Shown: positions 21,629 to 32,167, numbered from the stretch's first letter. The stretch is 64,000 nucleotides of DNA from Adiantum capillus-veneris (GCA_014529385.2 CM043943.1:102591855-102655854), one strand, 5' to 3'. The notes: generated by a model not told the origin, from the sequence alone. A program made the numbers and translations.

Positions 21629-22597
21629 CTACAAAGCTCCACAAAGTGTCATGCTAGTGTCAGCCACCGTACGGCTGACAATCCCTACTGCAAATGCTCC
21701 CACTGCAGCTGCTAGGTCGGGCCTCAACAGTAACAAGTTGAACATGAGATGCCCAAATGCTGACGAAATCTGCACAAGAGTGAGTGTACTCGCCTCCCCT
21801 ATGCTATCTGCAAAAGTTGCATCCTCAGGACTACCCATTGCTAGGTCGGGCCTCGACAATAACAAGTTGAACATGAGACGCCTGAACGCTGACGAAAGCT
21901 GCACAAGAGTGAATGTACTCGCCTCCCCTGTGCTATCTGCAAAAGTTGCATCCTCAAGACTACCCATTGCGTATGGATGTGTCAACATCGACACTGGGGA
22001 AGCTACGTCCCTCTCACCCATAGGCAAAACTATGCATCCTGGCACCAACTCATCAACCTCTAACATGAGCATGTCCAAAAACTCCATATATGTCAGCTTT
22101 GTCTATGTCTCTAGGGAGCAGACATGCTCTACCTCTGCCTGCACAAAGTCTGACAATGCCTGTTGTGTCTCATTAGAGCACTGCCACTCAATCTCTATCT
22201 CTATAAAGTTTATTAGCACGTCCTGCACAGCTAAATGCTCTGTCTCCTGAGCATGATGGAGATCACTGGCGAAAAAGACATGTCTCGTCTCTCGCTCAAA
22301 GCATGCTAGCAACAAAACTGAGACTACGCAATCTCGAACCTCAACCACACGCATAGGATATACCAACAAGTCGTTGTGGGCTCCTCTGGCAATCACTAGT
22401 GAACCGCAATGCATCTGGAAAGACTGCTCTCTAAGCAATACTTGACAATCAAAAGCTGCCAACTGTCTCACTAAGATCAAGCTCTGTCTCAGCTGAGGAA
22501 CATAGTGCACATGTTGTAGCATGTATGACGCACCACTGGGCAATGACAAACAAACATCTCCTTCACCCTCTATGTCAAACACAAAACCATCGGCCAA
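21629..22597 (-). pseudogene. Copia GAG-pre-integrase-like ORF with 43-residue repeats (CoC)
   Basis: One frame, 22597-21629, interrupted by a single TAG at about 22105-22103. Residues 1-80 (LPSGASYMLQHVHYVPQLRQ, then SLILVRQLAAFDCQV) match the stretch between Copia protease and integrase. No D-S-G motif, zinc finger or catalytic integrase residues are present. The rest is unfamiliar and ends in two 43-residue tandem units containing RPDLAMGSPEDATFADSIGE. I cannot tell whether it was ever translated in this form; it may be a relic kept by a non-autonomous element. Confidence 0.55.
21711..21968. repeat. Two 129-bp in-frame tandem units in CoC
   Basis: GCTAGGTCGGGCCTC starts at 21711 and again at 21840. 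The 129-bp units are about 90% alike by eye and a multiple of three. Confidence 0.85.
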
Positions 22598-22619
22598 GTG
22601 TACACAACCAAGTCCCCAC

Positions 22620-24460
22620 TAGAAAATGTGCTAAACCACTCACAACATGGTGTGACGTGGAAAACTGCATTGCTATGTAGTAACCACTATGGACAAAGTG
22701 TGCTAACCATAGACAAATCTACAAGAGGTACATTGGATGCAAGCATGACATCAGCGTCACTGGCATGACTGCCACTGGAACTGCCTCTCTAACATGTGTC
22801 AAAGCCGTATCTGCATCTCACATACATCTCCATTGTTGTCTCATACGTCTGAAACAATGGCATCTAATGTGCCTTGTGTGACCGCAATGCAACAACGCAT
22901 GTATCGGCAAGAACGAGACCGCCGTCTCTCAATGTCACACGTGTCTGCTGCCATAAGTGAACGCCAAAGTGGCAACAAAGTGGGAGATCACTCGATCACT
23001 ATGCTAATCAAGCATAAACCAATCAGTAGCTCAATCGTGGAAACCTGTAACCTGCATGCTGTAGTCTCACGCTCGGAATATGCGTCGATGTGAGAATATG
23101 AGGCAAAATCAAAGGAAACCTGTAACCACTACGAGCATACTATAAATGAATGGCTAAGAGCCAAAGTATGGCGAGAAATCTGAGAAAATCTAATAGAATC
23201 TTCCCTATAAACTGAGCAAAATCTCAAGTACAATCTCAACGATAAACCATGCCAAACTGGCAACAAAGTGGGAGGTAACTTGACCACTACACAATGCTCA
23301 AAATCATGATCAATCGCATCAAAACTAGCGCTCACATATGCCTAAAAGCAACTCCACAATCTACAAACTCTGCAAGCATAAACTTGGACAAACTGCTCAA
23401 CAGAGCGTAAAGCGCATAACCATATATGCAAGTAGAGAGAAAACTAGCTCAAAACGCATCCCGCGAGAGAAACTGCTTGCAAAATATTTGCAAAACCCTG
23501 TGAAACCTATGTCTATCTGTAGCCACACAAGCATACATAATCACAATCCTCACTCCTGTGAGAGTGGGTACAAGAACATCAAACTGTGTCCAAACTTATA
23601 AAACTTGTCAAAATGTGTCAAAGTGAGAGTAAGCACTCGATCACTGTCAAAGTGGGAATATTCAACCACTGTAGAAGATGGCATAACACTGCGAACTTTT
23701 ATGGCGAGAAGACGGGAAAAAACGAACACAATTTCCTTTGTAAAATGAGTCAAAACTCAATGCAAACCGCAAGCCAAAAAACTACAGATAACTACCAGAG
23801 TGGGAGTCAACTTGATCACTACACCATTAGAGAGCAAACTATGAAAACCTGCAAACCCTGGTGAGAATCTGGGAAAAATCCGATAGAGTTTCCCTTGGAA
23901 ATTGTGTAAAAACTCAAAAAATCTCGCCAAATCACATGAAAACTAGACACACAGTGTCTTAGTAAGTAAGAAAAACCGTTGAAGAACTGGCAACTACTAC
24001 CTCATCAATCGGTAAACACGTGGAGCAGAAACCTGTCTAAGAGCTGTGTGCGCTCAAGGAAAAACCTGCTCTGGAATGGTCCATCAGAGCCGTATGTGTC
24101 GATATGTGCCATCGAAGCCGAAACTGGAGATGACCGTCGAAGTCGTAAAGCCGGGGATGGCCATCAACGCCATCTTCCACCGTCGGGCGAAAGTGCCAAT
24201 GCTATGGCTACTTGTGCTCGAAGTCGAGAAAACAGTCGAAACCGATGCGCCAAGCCGAGCCATCAATGCTCGAGGCCATAGACGATGCTAGAAGACCAAA
24301 CTCGAGCCGATGCCGAATAATGCCGGGCTTACTCGCCCGCATGTAGCCAGTGTGTTCTCACACAGTTCGCTTTCTCTCAATCTCCTTTCACTCTCCAAGC
24401 AATTGTATACCAAACTGTCTTGAAAAATATAGTCTCTATGTTTTGGATTTTCGAGCCACC
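22620..24460. repeat. Non-coding interior of CoC with dispersed repeats
   Basis: No long frame. The phrase AAAGTGGGAG followed within a few bases by ACTTGATCACTAC or CTCGATCACT occurs at about 22976, 23266 and 23801, with a related form at 23618-23670. Phrases GAGAATCTGGGAAAAATC, GAAATCTGAGAAAATC and AAAACCTG also recur. Each repeat contains a polypurine-like AGTGGGAG. Confidence 0.6.
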
Positions 24461-24803
24461 TGCACTCCGAATCAGAAAATGATTTCTTCTACAAAGTTGT
24501 AGATCTTGAAGAGATCTACGTTTTAATTTTCAAAAAATTTGAAATCGGAGCTACCTAGCTCAAGTTATGGCCTAAATATTGAACGGCTGTCAAGCTGCCA
24601 AACCTGAGCGATATGCTTCTCAATGTCCCTAGCTCACAGAAAACTTGATCTCTCTCTCCCCTTTTTCCTGGTGGAGTGTAAGCTCGTGTTACCTTGATCT
24701 CTGAGATCTACTTGCCGAATTCGTGTCGAACCGCCTTCAATCCGACGCCGCCAAGCACCGAAATCCGTCGCCACCGAGGGAGCACCATCGACCACCAAGC
24801 CGT
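24461..24803. other. Leader of CoC
   Basis: Contains TCTACAAAGTTGTAGATCTT followed by GAAGAGATCTACGTTTT, a near-palindromic block. No coding sequence seen. Read on the minus strand this is the 5' leader just inside the 5' LTR. Confidence 0.5.
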
Positions 24804-24817
24804 AGCTCTCATACCAA
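24804..24817 (-). other. Primer binding site of CoC
   Basis: The minus strand reads TTGGTATGAGAGCT next to the LTR end, initiator-Met-like. It fixes the element's orientation. Confidence 0.82.
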
Positions 24818-24818
24818 T

Positions 24819-25042
24819 TGATGAGTGCACATGTGCACGGATGCGTGCGTGCATGCACGGTGCGGTGTGTGCGGAAAGGGAAGATGCACAAGCCGCTGTG
24901 GGTGGAGCAGCCTATCAAGACCAAAGATAAGGAGCTCCTTATTCTCATATGTAATGAAGAATAAGGGTATGTACACACGTGGGCGGGTGGCCGGACACTA
25001 GACGTCCGGGTGGGCAAAAGACGTAGCATCTTTTCCCCAACA
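24819..25042 (-). repeat. 5' LTR of CoC
   Basis: Plus strand TGATGAGTGCACATG to TTTCCCCAACA. It shares the stretch ATTCTCATATGTAATGAAG with the other LTR. Confidence 0.9.
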
Positions 25043-25047
25043 AGATC
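25043..25047. repeat. Target site duplication AGATC, right of CoC
   Basis: Partner of 21192-21196. Confidence 0.9.
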
Positions 25048-26845
25048 ATCCTATTACTGATGTAGATGTACATGATGTACTTGATGAGGAAAGGGCTAAA
25101 AATGAGCAGGATAGAGGTATGCCAAAGTGGCTGATGCACACTTTGTGTGACAGTAAATTGGATGCACCTTTGTCTAGTCGTACCTGTTCAGGTTCTTGCC
25201 ATGCCTCTTATGCATCAAATTGTTATGCTTTGGATGTGTCTAGCTTATGTGATATAGAGGAACCTCTATCTTTTGATGAAGCACAGAATTCAAAAAATTG
25301 GATGGCTACCATGCAATCAAAATATGATGCACTTATAGAAAATGACACATGGACTTTATGTGATTTGCCTCCTGGAAAAAAGGCCATTGGTACAAAGTGG
25401 GTTTACAAGTTGAAAAGCAAGCCGAATGGTGAGGTTGATCGCATAAGGCTCGACTTGTTGCAAAAGGCTATGCACAACAGAAAGGCATAGATTATGAAGA
25501 AAATTTTGCTCCAACTTGTCGTATGATTACTGTTCATTTTCTATGTTCATTGGCAACTCATTTTGGTTGGAATGTACATCGATCCGATATTGTTATCGCT
25601 TTCTTGAATGGTGACATTTTTTAGGACGTCCATGTAACACACCCTCACAGTTTTGTCAAGAAAAGACAAGAGAACAAAGTGTGTAGATGTAAGAAGGCTT
25701 TGTATGGGTTGAAGCAATCTCCTCGTGCTTGGTATGAGAAAGTTGACACTCATTTGGTCGAACGAGGCTTTCATAACAGTTCAACATAAAGCACATTATA
25801 TATGTCAAGCATGAGGGCGATGTACTTCTCATTGTTGTTCTTTATGTGGATGATTTACTGATCTGGTGAGGCACATATTGCTGAATTTAAGGCTGATTTG
25901 AATGCTACTTTCAAGATGAAAGATTTGGGGTTGTTGCATCATTACCTGGGCATACAGTTTAAGCAGTGTGATGGTGGTATTGCCTTGTGTCAGAGAAGTT
26001 ACATAGAGAAATTGCTATGTAAGTTTGGACTTGAGGATTGCAAACCTATTGCCAGTTCCTTGGAAACAGGTCTGAAGTTGAGTCTACATGATGCTGGTGA
26101 TCCTGCTGATGTCACTCTTTACCAAATTGTTGTTGGCTGCCTCGTTTATGTATGCAACATGAGGTGGGATATTCAGTTCACAGTCTCATAGGTCAGCAAA
26201 TTTATGCATAGCCCAGGGTCTAAGCATTGGCAGGCAGTCAAGAGAATTTTTCACTACTTGAGTGGCACTTTGCATCTTGGCTTGTTTTGCCCCAAGGGAA
26301 AATCATTGCCGCCAGATTTACATGCTTATTCGGACTCAGATTAGGCTGGTTGTTATGACACGCGAGTGTCCACAAGTGGTTTTTGTTTCATGCTTGGCAG
26401 TTCATGTATTTCATGGTTGAGCAAGAAGCAACCTATTGTGGCCACTTCTAGTTGTGAGGCTAAGTACAGGGCAGTCTTTATAACTACGGTTCAGATGCCT
26501 TATGGATGATTTGGGTGTTGGACAAGACATTGCCAACACATCATCTACACTGACAGTCAGAGCGCATTGGCAATTGCGAGGAACCTAAGTTTTCATGCTC
26601 GCACAAAGCACATTGAGGTGCAATACCACTATGTCAGGGAGGAGAGGTTCTCAGCATGAGAGATCAGCTTGGCTTATGTGCCAACACAGGACAACCTTGG
26701 AGATCTTTTCACAAAGGCATTGTCTCATGAGAAGTTTGAAGCATCCGCAAAGCTTTGGGCTTGCTCCCCTTTGTGGATTGATCTAGTCCTCAGGGCATGT
26801 CACTTCCCTTTACTCTTTGTGCCAACCCTTGTTCACCACATCACT
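25048..26845 (+). pseudogene. CoA linker, reverse transcriptase and RNase H
   Basis: After CoC the frame continues PITDVDVHDVLDEERAKNEQ, then RT: GTKWVYKLKSKPNGEV (25387-25434), a shift, IAFLNGDIF followed by a stop near 25622, ALYGLKQSPRAWYEK, a damaged VDD region with a small deletion near 25855-25865, then an open part 25898-26191 (MNATFKMKDLGLLHHYLGIQ). RNase H follows with SGFCFMLGSSCISWLSKKQP, a missing Glu context (SCEAKYRA), YTDSQSALAIAR and HARTKHIEV. A TGA at 26657-26659 lies before the final conserved tail LAYVPTQDNLGDLFTKALSH. Many stops; clearly dead. Confidence 0.88.
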
Positions 26846-26848
26846 CCC

Positions 26849-26858
26849 AGGGGGGATT
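26849..26858 (+). other. Polypurine tract of CoA
   Basis: AGGGGGGATT immediately before the 3' LTR. Confidence 0.8.
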
Positions 26859-27085
26859 TGTTACCATATATATGTGGTAGTGATGTGTGTGAACAAACTA
26901 GGATTGCGGGGGTATTTTTTCATTCTTTAGGAGGTTTTTTCCCCCATGCATTGTATATACGCCCATCACTCTAGGGCTAACTATCTTTCCATTGCACACT
27001 AAGTAATACACTCTCTGTTGTGTGCCTTGATCTTCCTTCATCTTCTCCAAGCTGTGTGTGTCTCCGTGCAACCCTAATTCCAACA
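26859..27085 (+). repeat. 3' LTR of CoA
   Basis: 227 bp, TGTTACCATATATATG to CCTAATTCCAACA; same length as the 5' LTR. Confidence 0.93.
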
Positions 27086-27258
27086 AGAAGTCGTGATATT
27101 GTAGAGGACGAGTGTATCCTCTTATAGTATTTAACTTCTTGATTGTGAGTACGTCCATGGGCCACTACTCTCATCAAGATATTTAGATACCACTAGATCC
27201 ATACAGAGCAAAGGAATCAAGTTTTCACTTCCAAAATTTACATCAGGAAGGGAGGCAA
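27086..27258 (+). other. Gy2 3' non-coding end and polypurine tract
   Basis: Resumed Gy2 sequence after CoA. It ends with ACATCAGGAAGGGAGGCAA at 27240-27258, the polypurine tract, as in Gy1 at 9009-9026. Confidence 0.7.
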
Positions 27259-27761
27259 TGTAACTTCATTCATGGGCCGGGCTTGTCGATTTTTTAGGTG
27301 CAAGGTTAGGGATAGGGTGATCGCCAATGAGAGATGCACCACATACTTATTTACATAGAAGTTAGTGTTGATTGGTTGAGTGTGGATGCCCATATGTGAA
27401 CAGGATGACCCACATAAAAGGCTTGTAACCTAATCTTTTCCTCATTCTTGAAGTACTAAAGTAGTTCTCTTGCTCTCCTTCTCTCATATCTTATCTTCTT
27501 GCTACATGTAAGCGTGGGTGTGTGTGAGTGCGAGAGAGAGGGCATGCCAATAGAGCATCATAGTGGTATAGCAATGGTGAGACGATTGAGCAGTAGCAGC
27601 GGGATCCTTCATCTTTGCGTGCACAAGATTCCCTCATTGACGGGTACACAAATGTGATTGATGCACTGATTGTATCTGTTGAGCTTGCCTACATCCAAAT
27701 TGTATGTTTGCAGTTTCAATGGCTCGCATACGATGCATAGCAAGGCCGCTACACTTTGACA
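27259..27761 (+). repeat. 3' LTR of Gy2 (503 bp)
   Basis: TGTAACTTCATTC to CACTTTGACA. Homologous to the 608-bp Gy1 LTR over most of its length; the size difference is partly microsatellite, which is only a short GAGAGAGAG here. Confidence 0.75.
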
Positions 27762-29190
27762 ATATAGTTCCACATATAAGTACCAAATTTGGAAAAAAAC
27801 ATTATCAAGTGGATTAGTTTTCTTGATAAATTTTTAGATTATGAAATCATTGATATTAATAAGAAGATTTGTTTGCTCAAATAATCTATATACAAGAGGA
27901 AAACATCGATATCCTTACAAAGCAATATTTCATTGATTTTTTTTTAGGACACTAACTCTCCTTCAAGGGTGAGTAATATCAAGACAAGGGTAGAGTGGGT
28001 GGGCACAACCCCTAGGAAAATCTAGCTCAGTGTGAATCTTCAAGGGCTCCTAAAGATCGACTACGAGCTTATGGTTGGGTGGAGAAGAGCGAGCTTTGTT
28101 CCCTCATCCTCTCAGATCCAAGATCCTCTTCATAAGGCAAAGACAATGCTCCTTTGTAGGCAATCTACCTGTAAGGTCCAATTTAAAGGGTTTGTCCACC
28201 AACAATGGTTTGGTCTTTTATGAGAAGATGATGTTCCCATATGTTGTGAGCACCATATGTCTCATAAGTCCACTCAATTGGTATGTACTGATCAAGCAGC
28301 TGCACAATGACAAGAATGAAAGGCCCTCCTTTAATCTTGATGCACCGATAAAACCACAAATCACACTACTTCTAGATTCACAAAGATCGATGCTAAACTA
28401 GAATGAGAGGTCTTAATTTAATCCCCATTTAAGCTCGATGTCTAGAATACTTACATTCAAGAGGTGTTTTAAAATCCCATCTACACACAAAAATATACTT
28501 CATCATGAAGTAAATGAATCCTTTTTCTTCCTAAACCTAGTAACTCAGTCTTTTCCAAATTGGATTTTTAAGCCCTATTGTACATGAAATTATGTACCTC
28601 TATGAAATGATAAAAACCCCTCTTGATGAAATCACGTGCGATCTGTACACATCTAAATGTGGATCCCCTGGGAGTAGATTTCACGCTCGAATGCAAGATC
28701 AAGCCCCAAGTTGAGGTTATAGCAAGCTACATTAGTCACCAACAAAAAGAATGGACCACCATTCAACGGATGGTGTCCTATCAGAGGTTGAAATGTGAAT
28801 TCAACATGCCCATATGCTCTCAACATGAACCAGAGGGGTGTCAAAGGTTTGAAGAGCGTAGAACACTATATACGCATCCATAAAGGCAAGACCCGATGCA
28901 CAACTATTGCCAAAAAATCTCCTCCTATGGAGGCTAGTTGAGACCAAGGCATGTACCTACCAATATAATGTAGCTCCTTGTAGCTTGAGAAAGCATTCGG
29001 GGAACGATTGTACTAAAGATCACAAACCAGGGGAGGAGAAAAAACCAAGCATTGATGGAAGGAGCATGAGATGGCTGCAAAATCTCGACACCCACACAAT
29101 CTTGGTGTTAGTTAAAATGCAGCCTTAGCATTTATTAAACTACTACATAGAGGAAAGGCTACTTTTCGAAGGGGATCTCACACCTTGGGT
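27762..29190. other. Unassigned sequence, no gene recognised
   Basis: Moderately AT-rich. Only short frames on both strands, none with a known motif. Probably old transposon debris. I see no repeat structure here. Confidence 0.4.
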
Positions 29191-29192
29191 TA

Positions 29193-29469
29193 CCACAAGA
29201 AGTTTTGGATAGATTCTCACAATAATTCCCACATTATGACTTAATTCAACATCATGAGCTTCTGTGAGGGAGGCACAGCATACCTAACTAGGTAAGATTG
29301 GGGGCAGGGGACTGCTAGCCCGGTGGGGGGGCGGGTGGTCCCCTGCCCCCAATCGTACCTAGCTAGGTATGCGGCCTCCCGAGCAAAAGCTCGTGATGTT
29401 ATGCATTGTATGAAAAACATTGAAAAAGGCTCCCTCTTCCTACATGAGAAAATTTCTAGATCTTCTTGT

Positions 29470-29471
<2 letters not shown>
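29193..29471. repeat. Large fold-back palindrome, about 280 bp
   Basis: The left arm starts CACAAGAAGTTTTGG (29194) and the right arm ends GATCTTCTTGTG (29471). The inner 45 bp (29268-29312 against 29338-29380) are nearly perfect: both arms carry GGGAGGC, CATACCTA-CTAGGTA and ATTGGGGGCAGGGGAC. The outer arms match more loosely (CATCATGAGC against GCTCGTGATG). The loop is G/C-rich. This looks like a fold-back MITE, but no clear target duplication was found. Confidence 0.75.

Positions 29472-29472
<1 letters not shown>

Positions 29473-29510
<38 letters not shown>
29473..29510. repeat. (GA)n microsatellite
   Basis: Nineteen GA units directly after the palindrome. Confidence 0.95.
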
Positions 29511-29512
<2 letters not shown>

Positions 29513-29573
29513 ATTATCATCCTTCAAGGTCAAATATGACGTATGTGTTAGACAGATTTAGGGCAGATCGAGA

Positions 29574-29853
29574 AGTCCAAAAGGATCAAGCATGAGCCAG
29601 CAACTGATGAGGGACGAGATGTCCAAGGCTAAAACCTTCATGGGTTTACCCCCAAGAGGGCGGTATAATATGAACGAGGCCCAAGACCAAGGGGGGTAAA
29701 TATGGTTGGGTGGTGAGTTGAAAATCATGCCATTGATCATTTTTGCTTCAGAGAAGCATGGACGAGAGTGGGAAGAACTCGAGAGCAGCCAGCAAGAGAA
29801 AGGCAAGCGAGGGGAGAGCCGAGAAAGGGGGAGCACAAGAGCTCTTCATAATT
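29574..29853 (+). repeat. Partial LTR (U3/R/U5-like), copy 1
   Basis: About 280 bp that recur at 44642-44935 (shared blocks CCAAGAGGGCGG, AATATGGTTGGGT, GTGAGTTGAAAA, GAAGCATGGA, GAGGGGAGAGC). It ends just before a primer-binding-like sequence, so it is probably the end of a 5' LTR. The start is not defined. The retrotransposon family is unknown. Confidence 0.55.
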
Positions 29854-29865
29854 CGTATCAGAGCG
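29854..29865 (+). other. Possible primer binding site
   Basis: CGTATCAGAGCG is close to TGGTATCAGAGC. Confidence 0.45.
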
Positions 29866-30040
29866 ACCTTGGAAGGTGCTCGTCAGAGCTCATGGGATGA
29901 TGGGAGGCAGTACAAGAGGAGAAGCAGGTCGCGAGCGGAAGTTTCCAAGCAGCGAGCCCTGCAGACAGTTCGACTCATGTTTCTGATAAGCTCTCACACT
30001 CGTGATAAGCTATCAAGGTCATGGGAAGGTATCCTAATTT

Positions 30041-30180
30041 GATAAGCAACTCGCTTGATAAGGTAACCCTACTTTGATAAGCAGCTCGCTTGATAGGTTA
30101 TCGTTACTTTGATAAGCAGCTCACTTGATAAGATATCCCTACTTTGATAAGATCACTTGAAAATTTGTCCCTACTTGATA
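30041..30180 (+). repeat. 35-bp minisatellite
   Basis: GATAAGCA-CTCGCTTGATA recurs at 30041, 30076 and 30111, with a degenerate unit at 30146; the period is exactly 35 bp. Single GATAAG words continue on both sides (29985-30225). Confidence 0.85.
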
Positions 30181-30531
30181 AGCCATTAATGGTGTGATAA
30201 GCTATCATAAATTGGGGGTTTTCTTATCACAAGAGCTAAGGGCCATTTGTTTGGGCATGCAATACTAAGAGTGCAATTGTGAGCTGACACAAAGAGGGAG
30301 CAACCACATGTGACAACCTGACAAAGCTTGAACTAGAGTCTTCGCATTGGCTCCCAGCTTCACCATTGATGGTAAACGGGAGAGGATAAAGCCAAAAAAT
30401 TGAGCCATTTTAAGTCGTGCTTGAAAAACCTCCGATTGACGAGCCATACTTGCTTGCGGGTTTCTCTTAATGACTTGGATAAAAGTGAGCAAAGTTTCAA
30501 ACTTGGCAAAGATGGGAAAAAATCTAAAAAA
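30181..30531. other. Unassigned sequence, no gene recognised
   Basis: A 75-residue minus-strand frame (30492-30265) has no known motif. Nothing else seen. Confidence 0.35.
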
Positions 30532-30737
30532 TGTATTACCGTATATGAGGTAATGATATGTGTGAACACACTTAGGACTGTCGTGGCATTTTTTTCCTCA
30601 CTAGGAGGTTACGCCCATCATTCTAGGGCTAACTTATCTTTCTATTGTGCACTAAGCAATATACTCTCTGTTGTATGCCTCAAGCTTCTTCATCTTCTCC
30701 AAGTTGTGTGTGTTTCCCTGCAATCCTAGTTCCAACA
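30532..30737 (+). repeat. 5' LTR of CoE
   Basis: 206 bp, TGTATTACCGTATATG to CTAGTTCCAACA; matches the CoA LTR with an internal deletion of about 20 bp. Confidence 0.85.
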
Positions 30738-30739
30738 AT

Positions 30740-30752
30740 TGGTATTAGAGCA
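30740..30752 (+). other. Primer binding site of CoE
   Basis: TGGTATTAGAGCA two bases after the LTR. Confidence 0.75.
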
Positions 30753-31101
30753 AGTTGTGTCCTCTCGGGAATATTTGCAAGCATCTCCAATAAATGCATG
30801 CTCAATTTGTCCAATTTGGGTGAGTTTTGGTGAGCGTCAATAGGTCGACAAAAACTTTGGGAGAACTCAAAGAGCTTGGTCTGCTCAAAATTTTCATTTG
30901 GGCTCATTTCGGGCTCCGCTCCACTACATGTAATACTGTGCAAGCAATTTCTTCCTTTTGTACAGATTTTTTGTTATTGATTTTTTTTTTTTCAAAATAG
31001 GTCTCTTACAATGCTCTTTTGGTTGTGCTATATAGAAGTGTTGGTCCCAGTTTATTTTTTCTCTTTCTAGGCAGTTTTCACATCATGTACAGTCACTCGT
31101 C

Positions 31102-31783
31102 ATGGTTGACAACAACACATGTTTTCAAGATGTTCACTGAGGATAAATTGGATGGGGATAATTACCATTACCCAATGTGGGCTTACATGATACAACATGT
31201 TCTTGTGTCAAAGGCCATTTGGAATGTTGTGTAGGACATTGATGTATGTCTGCCTTCTGTGGATATAGGCTCTGTTGAGGATGTTGCAGGTTTTGGTGGT
31301 AGGTTTACTGTTGCTAGAGTTGTTTTGCCTACAGCTGACCAATCTCATTGGGATGTTAGAGATGCGTGGGCTCATGCATTGATTGCATTATCTGTGAAGC
31401 CGCTATCACTGCTCACATTTTCTCAGCTAAATCAACAAAACGGGCTTGAGATATTCTGGCCATTCTTTATGTAAGTCGCAATGAAGCTAAAATTGCATTG
31501 TTGTGTAAAGAGCTGGAGTCAAAGATTACGCACGAGGAGGTAAGAAAGATGACATGGACACTTGCTAGTATCAAGGATATTAATGAGCAACTCATTTCTG
31601 CAGGCGAAGTCATTTTTGACAATTTATTTGTGCAGATTGTTCTTGATGCATTGACAGATTCTTCGTAAACTTTTGCTAGTACTTGGAGACTTATGACCCA
31701 AGGAAACCCTCAAGCTATCAAGTTTGATGCATTATGCACATTGTTGTTACAAGGGTCACTTTTAAGAAAGAACAGGGCTAAAC
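31102..31783 (+). pseudogene. Copia Gag fragment of CoE
   Basis: Starts MVDNN at 31102. After shifts it shows EDKLDGDNYHYPMWAYMIQH, a stop near 31232, ARVVLPTADQSHWDVRDA, later ISAGEVIFDN and TWRLMTQGNP. It stops at 31783, where a chromovirus LTR begins. The zinc knuckle and protease are missing. Confidence 0.8.
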
Positions 31784-32101
31784 TGTGAGGTCCCAGCCCC
31801 TTGTCGAGAGGAGCGGAGTACCTTTGATAGGTCTCCAATCCTGATAAGGAAAAACCAACGGACATTGCCTTAGCTACTACGTAGCCACGGGCATGAACTG
31901 TTAGTGAAGGATTGGTCCTATCTCGCTATGGCGGAGCGTGACCACCATAACCCTATCTAAAAACTATCTATAATCAATTATACCTAAAAGTATAAATCTT
32001 AGAGTGGCCAACCTGTGCGCTTTTTTCTCCATGTTTCAGAAGCACAGCCGCCAAGGTTTGTCTCTTTTAAGATTTATGACTAAAAAAAAAATTCTAGCGT
32101 T

Positions 32102-32167
32102 GGAAAGTTACCCGACTCATCGGGTCCACCCGTCCATAGAATGATACCGTCGGGGTATCATTCTCCC
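32102..32167. repeat. Short inverted repeat ATGATACC-GTCGG-GGTATCAT
   Basis: AATGATACC (about 32139) and GGTATCATT (about 32153) form a hairpin within the LTR. Confidence 0.6.

Larger units (their letters stand above)
21197..25042 (-). mobile_element. Non-autonomous Copia-type element CoC
   Basis: A 3846-bp unit with LTRs of 223 and 224 bp, a perfect AGATC duplication, a minus-strand primer binding site next to the right LTR and a polypurine tract next to the left LTR, so it reads on the minus strand. The interior has no RT, RNase H or integrase, only a GAG-pre-integrase-like segment with tandem duplications and long non-coding sequence with repeated words. It must have moved with enzymes from another element. 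The LTRs differ at about 30 of 224 positions, many at CpG sites. Confidence 0.92.
13022..27085 (+). mobile_element. Copia LTR retrotransposon CoA, carrying two nested elements
   Basis: Two 227-bp LTRs (13022-13248, 26859-27085) with TG...CA ends bound a Copia-order gag-protease-integrase-RT-RNase H coding region. The flanks are AGAAA (13017-13021) and AGAAG (27086-27090), a target duplication with one change. By eye the LTRs differ at about 19 of 227 positions, so it is old. It contains CoB (15610-20775) and CoC (21197-25042); removal of these rejoins the coding sequence. Confidence 0.92.

Noticed and set aside
30265-30492. A 75-residue minus-strand frame that might be a gene
   Set aside because: No motif, no start context and surrounded by transposon debris; could not be supported.
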